DNA of 64,000 nt from Shinella granuli (lineage in GTDB: Bacteria; Pseudomonadota; Alphaproteobacteria; Rhizobiales; Rhizobiaceae). The notes beneath the pieces are model-generated. The model searched no databases. It saw nothing but the letters and a program-made list of their open reading frames with translations, and was not told the origin of the DNA. Positions 60,655 to 64,000 of the stretch are shown piece after piece (positions within the stretch are counted from its first letter, which is position 1; the number at the start of each line of letters is the position of its first letter). The stretch spans positions 310,001 through 374,000 of the forward strand of contig NZ_SLVX01000001.1 of the NCBI RefSeq assembly GCF_004341885.1. Reading direction: 5' to 3'. Position numbers and translations under genes: made by a program.

Positions 60655-61398
60655 ATGCATGTCCTTTCGATCTCTCCGGAACTTGCGCAGCGGTTGAAGG
60701 AGCAGCATGTCAGCGTCCAGATAGGCGGGCTCTTCAGGGCGCAAGACGGGATCAGGATGGAAGCACCCTGCGGGCTTTTCGGCGGTGTCTCCGTGGACAA
60801 CCCGCTGACGTTCGGCGCGTTCTCCTATTCCTGGTCCATGCTCACGCGCGTCAGCCGCGTCGGTCGGTACTGCTCGATCGCGACGAATGTCGCCTTCGGT
60901 GCGGGGGAGCACCCGACGGACTGGATCAGCACATCAAGCGCCTTTTACGCCCGGTCCTTCCTGGGCAGCGGCTTTGCCGAGCAGAACGGCGGTTTCGACC
61001 CGGTCGACCAGGACGTCTCGCATCCGCGATACAGGGACATCACGATCGGCAACGATGTCTGGATCGGCGACCGCGCCTATATCCGCGGCGGAGTTCACAT
61101 CGGCGATGGCGCCATCATCGGCACGGATGCGGTCGTGACCAAGGACGTGCCGTCCTATGCGGTGGTTGTCGGCAATCCGGGGCGCGTGGTGAAGATGCGC
61201 TTTGCGGAAAAGATCATCGCACGCCTTCTCGCCAGCCGATGGCACGACTACTCCTTCACGTCGTTCCAAGGACTGCCTTTCACGAAGGTGGAAGAGTTCC
61301 TTGACATCCTTGACGCGAAGCGAGCGGACGGCTCCATCCAGCCGTATCAGCCCAGGATTCTGACCTTCCCCAACGATTTCGTGGTTCATCCTCTTTAG
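60655..61398 (+). CDS. CatB-like hexapeptide-repeat acetyltransferase (XAT family)
   Basis: 247 residues. After about 55 residues the left-handed beta-helix begins: VSRVGRYCSIATNVAFGAGEHPTDWIST, then an extended loop and DITIGNDVWIGDRAYIRGGVHIGDGAIIGTDAVVTKDVPSYAVVVGNPGRVVKMRF. The His of GEHPTDW matches the catalytic His of the XAT/CatB class. These enzymes acetylate antibiotics, polysaccharides or other hydroxyls; here no sugar locus is adjacent. Its ribosome site is AGGGAAACAAAC. The 228-base gap from rnpB shows no further gene. Confidence 0.85.
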   Translation: MHVLSISPELAQRLKEQHVSVQIGGLFRAQDGIRMEAPCGLFGGVSVDNPLTFGAFSYSWSMLTRVSRVGRYCSIATNVAFGAGEHPTDWISTSSAFYARSFLGSGFAEQNGGFDPVDQDVSHPRYRDITIGNDVWIGDRAYIRGGVHIGDGAIIGTDAVVTKDVPSYAVVVGNPGRVVKMRFAEKIIARLLASRWHDYSFTSFQGLPFTKVEEFLDILDAKRADGSIQPYQPRILTFPNDFVVHPL

Positions 61399-61697
61399 TT
61401 CGGGCACGGATTTTGGGCGTGCGGTCGGATTGGCGCGATCCGGGGGGCTTGCCGGCCTATGGGAAGCGCCGTTCGCGCCGGCCCTCGTGCTCTCACCGAA
61501 CCTGTGCCCGGCTTCTTCCGGAACCGCTCACGCCGATATCACGGAATGTGTCTCCCTATAACAATTCGTGTTTCCGGGCCGATGCCTGCGCCAATTCCAT
61601 CCCTTTCGCTGTCCCTCTCCCTACAATTGCTGCTGTGAACTCAGGCGGATGTAGGCGCAGGCTGCGGGTTTCCTGTTTTGTTCCTCGGGCGTCGTTT

Positions 61698-61712
61698 TTA
61701 ACCTCGTGTTAA
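61698..61712. promoter_or_regulatory. CtrA box TTAA-CCTCGTG-TTAA
   Basis: Exact match to the alphaproteobacterial CtrA consensus TTAA-N7-TTAA, 335 bases upstream of mraZ. It lies in the 648-base gap after the acetyltransferase gene, whose first 280 bases show no gene. Confidence 0.7.
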
Positions 61713-61734
61713 CCCTCGGAATGTAGGGTTAACA
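61707..61734. promoter_or_regulatory. Inverted repeat TGTTAACCCT-N8-AGGGTTAACA
   Basis: Ten-base perfect arms separated by 8 bases; the left arm shares its TTAA with the CtrA box. The architecture suggests a second regulator or a dimeric site overlapping the CtrA box in the dcw promoter area. Confidence 0.5.
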
Positions 61735-61833
61735 AACTGTTTTCGCCCGCAATTCAGGCTGCCGAGAGGATGTGGATTTGCGCGACGCAACTGTTCGCAT
61801 TTGACGGTCTCATCACCGGGAACGAGGTCACTT

Positions 61834-61868
61834 CCCATTGACGCCCATATGGTCCCATGGTATCCCAA
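61834..61868 (-). promoter_or_regulatory. MraZ operator: four direct repeats at 10-bp spacing
   Basis: CCCAT starts at 61834, 61844 and 61854 and CCCAA at 61864, each exactly 10 bases apart. On the minus strand this reads TTGGG-N5-ATGGG-N5-ATGGG-N5-ATGGG, the known form of MraZ binding sites (tandem TGGG repeats). It is located 178 bases before mraZ, so MraZ is expected to autoregulate the dcw cluster here. Confidence 0.85.
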
Positions 61869-61883
61869 ACTCACACTGCACAA

Positions 61884-61899
61884 GGACGCATGAGCGTCC
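61884..61899 (+). other. Stem-loop GGACGC-ATGA-GCGTCC in the mraZ leader
   Basis: Six perfect pairs, 16 bases after the last MraZ box. It would lie near the 5' end of a roughly 150-170-base leader if transcription starts just downstream of the boxes. The rest of the leader to 62046 carries no gene I can support. Confidence 0.45.
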
Positions 61900-62046
61900 G
61901 ATCATCGCAAAGCTTTGAGGCTGACCGGCTGGGGATGGTACGGCGCGTAGGCGACGTATCAGGGCTGGCTTGCGTGTGCGGTGTTGTGTTGGGTGAGCCG
62001 GGGCGGATGCACAGCGCCATGGCTCTGGAAGCGGCTGTATCGCGTC

Positions 62047-62487
62047 ATGAACCGGTTCCTGTCGAATGCGACAAACAGGATCGATGCCAAGGGGCGGGTT
62101 TCCGTTCCGTCGGCCTTTCGCTCCGTCCTGTCGCAGCGCGACATCCGGGAGCTGTACTGCTTCCAGGATTTCTTGTTTCCGGCGATCAGCGTCGGCGGGC
62201 TGGATCTGCTCGATCGTTTCGAGCGCCAGATCGCCAGCGAGGACGTTCTTTCGCCGCAAGCCAACCGGATGTCGCTCCTGGTCCACGGGGGCGGGGTCTT
62301 CATGAAGCTCGATTCGGAGGGGCGCCTGCCGGTCACGGATTTCATCCGCGACTATACGGGCATCACCACGGAGGTGACCTTTGTCGGTCGGGCGGATCAT
62401 TTTCAGCTCTGGGCACCGCAGACATTCCTAGCCACGCAGGCGGCTGCCCGGGAAGAGTTCAGGACGCGAGGTCTGGGCTTGGGGTAA
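62047..62487 (+). CDS. mraZ: Transcriptional regulator MraZ
   Basis: 146 residues with two AbrB-like swapped-hairpin repeats: [28 protein letters not shown] and [22 protein letters not shown], each with the DxxGR motif (DAKGR, DSEGR). MraZ is the repressor of the division/cell-wall cluster and binds tandem TGGG repeats, four of which lie at 61834-61868. The ATG at 62047 gives the family N-terminus; the upstream extension of 22 residues is not family-like. rsmH follows after 14 bases. Confidence 0.94.
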   Translation: MNRFLSNATNRIDAKGRVSVPSAFRSVLSQRDIRELYCFQDFLFPAISVGGLDLLDRFERQIASEDVLSPQANRMSLLVHGGGVFMKLDSEGRLPVTDFIRDYTGITTEVTFVGRADHFQLWAPQTFLATQAAAREEFRTRGLGLG

Positions 62488-62501
62488 GACGGAGAATCGG
62501 A

Positions 62502-63527
62502 ATGGCGGCGGATCTTGGCGGAGGTTTTTCTGATGCCGATGGCGGACCGGTCCGTCACATTCCGGTTCTTCTCTCCGAGGTCCTCGCGGCGCTTTCGCCG
62601 AAACCCGGCCAGGTCATCCTCGACGGCACGTTCGGGGCAGGCGGCTATACGTCCGCCATCCTCGCCGAGGGGGCAAATGTCATCGCGCTCGACCGCGATC
62701 CCAACGCCATTGCGGGCGGCAAGGCGCTGGCCGAAGCGTCCGGCGGCCGGCTGACCCTCATCCATTCGCGCTTTTCCGAGCTTGCCGAGCATGCGCCCGC
62801 GGGCGGGCTCGACGGCGTCGTGCTCGATATCGGCGTCTCCTCCATGCAGATCGACGAGGCCGACCGCGGCTTCTCGTTCCAGAAGAACGGGCCGCTCGAC
62901 ATGCGCATGTCTGCCACCGGCGTCTCGGCTGCCGATGTGGTGAACCGCGCAAAGGTCTCCGATCTCATCCGCATCTTCGGCTTCCTCGGCGAGGAGAAGC
63001 AGGCCGGGCGCATCGCCCGCGCCATCGAGAAGGCGCGCGAGAAGGAACCCTTCACCACGACGCGCCAGCTCGCCAACCTCATCGAGCTGACGACGCCGCG
63101 CAAGGCCAAGGACAAGATCCACCCGGCGACGCGCGTCTTCCAGGCGCTGCGCGTCTTCGTCAACGACGAGCTCGGCGAACTTGCCGAAGCCCTGTTCGCC
63201 GCCGAGCGCGTATTGAAGCCGGGCGGGCGGCTGGTCGTCGTCTCCTTCCATTCGCTGGAGGACCGGATCGTCAAGAAATTCTTCCAGGACCGCGCCGGAA
63301 AGGCGGCGGGCTCGCGGCATCTGCCGGAAGTCCACGACAAGGCCGCAACCTTCGCACCAGTCGGGCGCCCTATGGTGGCGGCCAGCGACGAGGAGAGCGC
63401 GGTCAATCCGCGCGCCCGATCCGCGAAGCTGCGGGCGGGCGAGCGCACGAGCGCCCCCGCCGGGACGGATGATCTGTCCATTTTCAACCTGCCGAACCTT
63501 GCCGACCTTGCGAAGATGGGAAGCTGA
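62502..63527 (+). CDS. rsmH: 16S rRNA (cytosine-1402-N4)-methyltransferase
   Basis: 341 residues, cytosolic (MraW). SAM-binding [14 protein letters not shown], then [79 protein letters not shown] and [17 protein letters not shown], in the normal RsmH order. It modifies C1402 of 16S rRNA. The ATG at 62502 has GGAG eight bases upstream; the frame runs far upstream through mraZ but that is a shadow. It is the second gene of the dcw operon. Confidence 0.95.
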   Translation: MAADLGGGFSDADGGPVRHIPVLLSEVLAALSPKPGQVILDGTFGAGGYTSAILAEGANVIALDRDPNAIAGGKALAEASGGRLTLIHSRFSELAEHAPAGGLDGVVLDIGVSSMQIDEADRGFSFQKNGPLDMRMSATGVSAADVVNRAKVSDLIRIFGFLGEEKQAGRIARAIEKAREKEPFTTTRQLANLIELTTPRKAKDKIHPATRVFQALRVFVNDELGELAEALFAAERVLKPGGRLVVVSFHSLEDRIVKKFFQDRAGKAAGSRHLPEVHDKAATFAPVGRPMVAASDEESAVNPRARSAKLRAGERTSAPAGTDDLSIFNLPNLADLAKMGS

Positions 63528-63530
63528 GTG

Positions 63531-63920
63531 ATGTTCCGTACCCTTGATGTCGTGATGATCGCCGTCATGACCGCAGCAGCCACCGTCACCTATTCGATCA
63601 AGCACCAGGCCGAGAACAAGCTGGAAGAGGTGCGCAAGCTCGACGCCGAGATCAAGCTGGAGGAGGACACGATCGACCTCCTCAAGGCCGACTGGGCGCT
63701 GCTCACCCAGCCGAACCGCCTGAACCGCCTGGTGAAGACCTTCGAGGCCGACCTGAAGCTCGTTCCGACCGAATCGATCCAGCTCGCCCAGCCGAACGAA
63801 CTGCCCATGCCGACGGCCGAACTGCCGGCGCTGGCGCCGGAGAAGGACGAGAAGGTCGCCAAGAGCCAGAAGAAAGCCAAAGGCACGGACGCAATCCAAA
63901 CCGGATCGGTGGCAAACTGA
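63531..63920 (+). CDS. ftsL: Cell-division protein FtsL-like
   Basis: 129 residues, bitopic. A short cytoplasmic N-terminus, one membrane helix (VVMIAVMTAAATVTYSI), then a periplasmic heptad/coiled-coil region (HQAENKLEEVRKLDAEIKLEEDTIDLLKADWALLTQPNRL) with the LTQPNRL motif. A charged Lys-rich tail follows. Its position between rsmH and ftsI and its architecture identify it. The ATG at 63531 is preferred to the GTG one codon earlier. Its TGA shares a base with the ftsI ATG. Confidence 0.9.
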   Translation: MFRTLDVVMIAVMTAAATVTYSIKHQAENKLEEVRKLDAEIKLEEDTIDLLKADWALLTQPNRLNRLVKTFEADLKLVPTESIQLAQPNELPMPTAELPALAPEKDEKVAKSQKKAKGTDAIQTGSVAN

Positions 63921-64000
63921 TGTCGTTTCTCTCCCGCATCATGGACCTCAAGAGCAAGGCGCATTTCAGCGCCGGCGGCAACAACAACCGGGCCGGCAGC
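63920..64000 (+). CDS. ftsI: Peptidoglycan transpeptidase FtsI (PBP3), N-terminal 27 residues
   Basis: The ATG at 63920 overlaps the ftsL stop (TGATG). Only the cytoplasmic N-terminus is in the window (begins MSFLSRIMDLKSKAHFSAGG); no catalytic motif is reached. Identity is inferred from conserved dcw gene order after ftsL. Confidence 0.75.
   Translation, partial: MSFLSRIMDLKSKAHFSAGGNNNRAGS

Noticed and set aside
60655-61398. Acetyltransferase gene as recent resistance-gene acquisition
   Set aside because: CatB-like homology alone does not show resistance; no integron, IS or attachment repeats flank it and base composition is not strikingly different.
61413-61712. 99-codon plus-strand frame after the acetyltransferase gene
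   Set aside because: No ribosome site, Arg/Pro/Ser-rich without motif, and it runs into the CtrA box and inverted repeat of the dcw promoter.
61857-62501. Upstream extension of the rsmH frame by 215 codons through the MraZ boxes and mraZ
   Set aside because: It overlaps mraZ entirely and RsmH proteins start near MAAD-type N-termini; ATG 62502 has a good ribosome site.

Overview
The window is a GC-rich alphaproteobacterial chromosome segment, most likely from the Rhizobiaceae (Shinella, Ensifer or Rhizobium-like). The reasons are a type II lumazine synthase behind an FMN riboswitch, a PPi-dependent phosphofructokinase, Omp25/31-like porin, rnpB a few kb upstream of mraZ-rsmH-ftsL-ftsI, CtrA-type boxes, and rhizobial palindromic intergenic repeats. 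The exact genus cannot be fixed from the sequence alone. I see no tRNA, rRNA, CRISPR array, transposase or prophage gene.

Layout. 1-4351: the end of a catabolic operon (hydantoinase-like amidohydrolase, M20 carbamoylase, S-Me-THD/DUF917 protein, divergent urocanase). Together these look like a route for ergothioneine or S-methyl-ergothioneine to glutamate. 4367-7629: ASCH-like protein, GH25 lysozyme, YdeI-like protein, L,D-transpeptidase. 7632-13548: a PotABCD-like ABC importer with an SDR dehydrogenase and a divergent LuxR-type regulator. 13544-14652: MITE-like and REP-like repeats, then ribH2 under an FMN riboswitch. 14782-18708: a second ABC importer. 18812-27929: an RpiR regulator divergent from an N-formylglutamate amidohydrolase-like gene, a TRAP transporter, a glutamine-synthetase-like ligase, an aldehyde dehydrogenase and an iron alcohol dehydrogenase, ended by a terminator. 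28149-30644: a VirC1/ParA-like ATPase and a soluble globin-coupled chemoreceptor.

30875-34006: a large L,D-transpeptidase, a DUF4432 protein and a DUF442 protein. 34193-39109: a minus-strand block with a TPP enzyme, CoA transferase, DMT exporter and alpha/beta hydrolase. 39298-43980: an RNase T2 homologue that has lost its catalytic residues, EttA, then an ArsR-methyltransferase regulator with metF behind a palindromic operator. 44120-48556: a 25-residue membrane protein, DMT exporter, MltB-type transglycosylase, second GH25 lysozyme and a porin. 48788-54722: GGDEF-EAL protein, serine hydrolase, SnoaL-like protein, GNAT, transglycosylase and LysE exporter. 54890-59987: Pfp, a TerB-DnaJ protein coupled to AmpD, a transglycosylase and a FAD oxidoreductase. 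60022-64000: rnpB, a hexapeptide acetyltransferase, and the start of the dcw cell-wall/division cluster with a CtrA box and four 10-bp-phased MraZ boxes.

Themes. Scavenging of nitrogen/sulfur compounds (four import or catabolic clusters) and peptidoglycan remodelling (two L,D-transpeptidases, two GH25 lysozymes, three lytic transglycosylases, AmpD, dcw genes) dominate. Six composite palindromic repeats (two inverted REP units each) are inserted between genes, three of them inside apparent operons.
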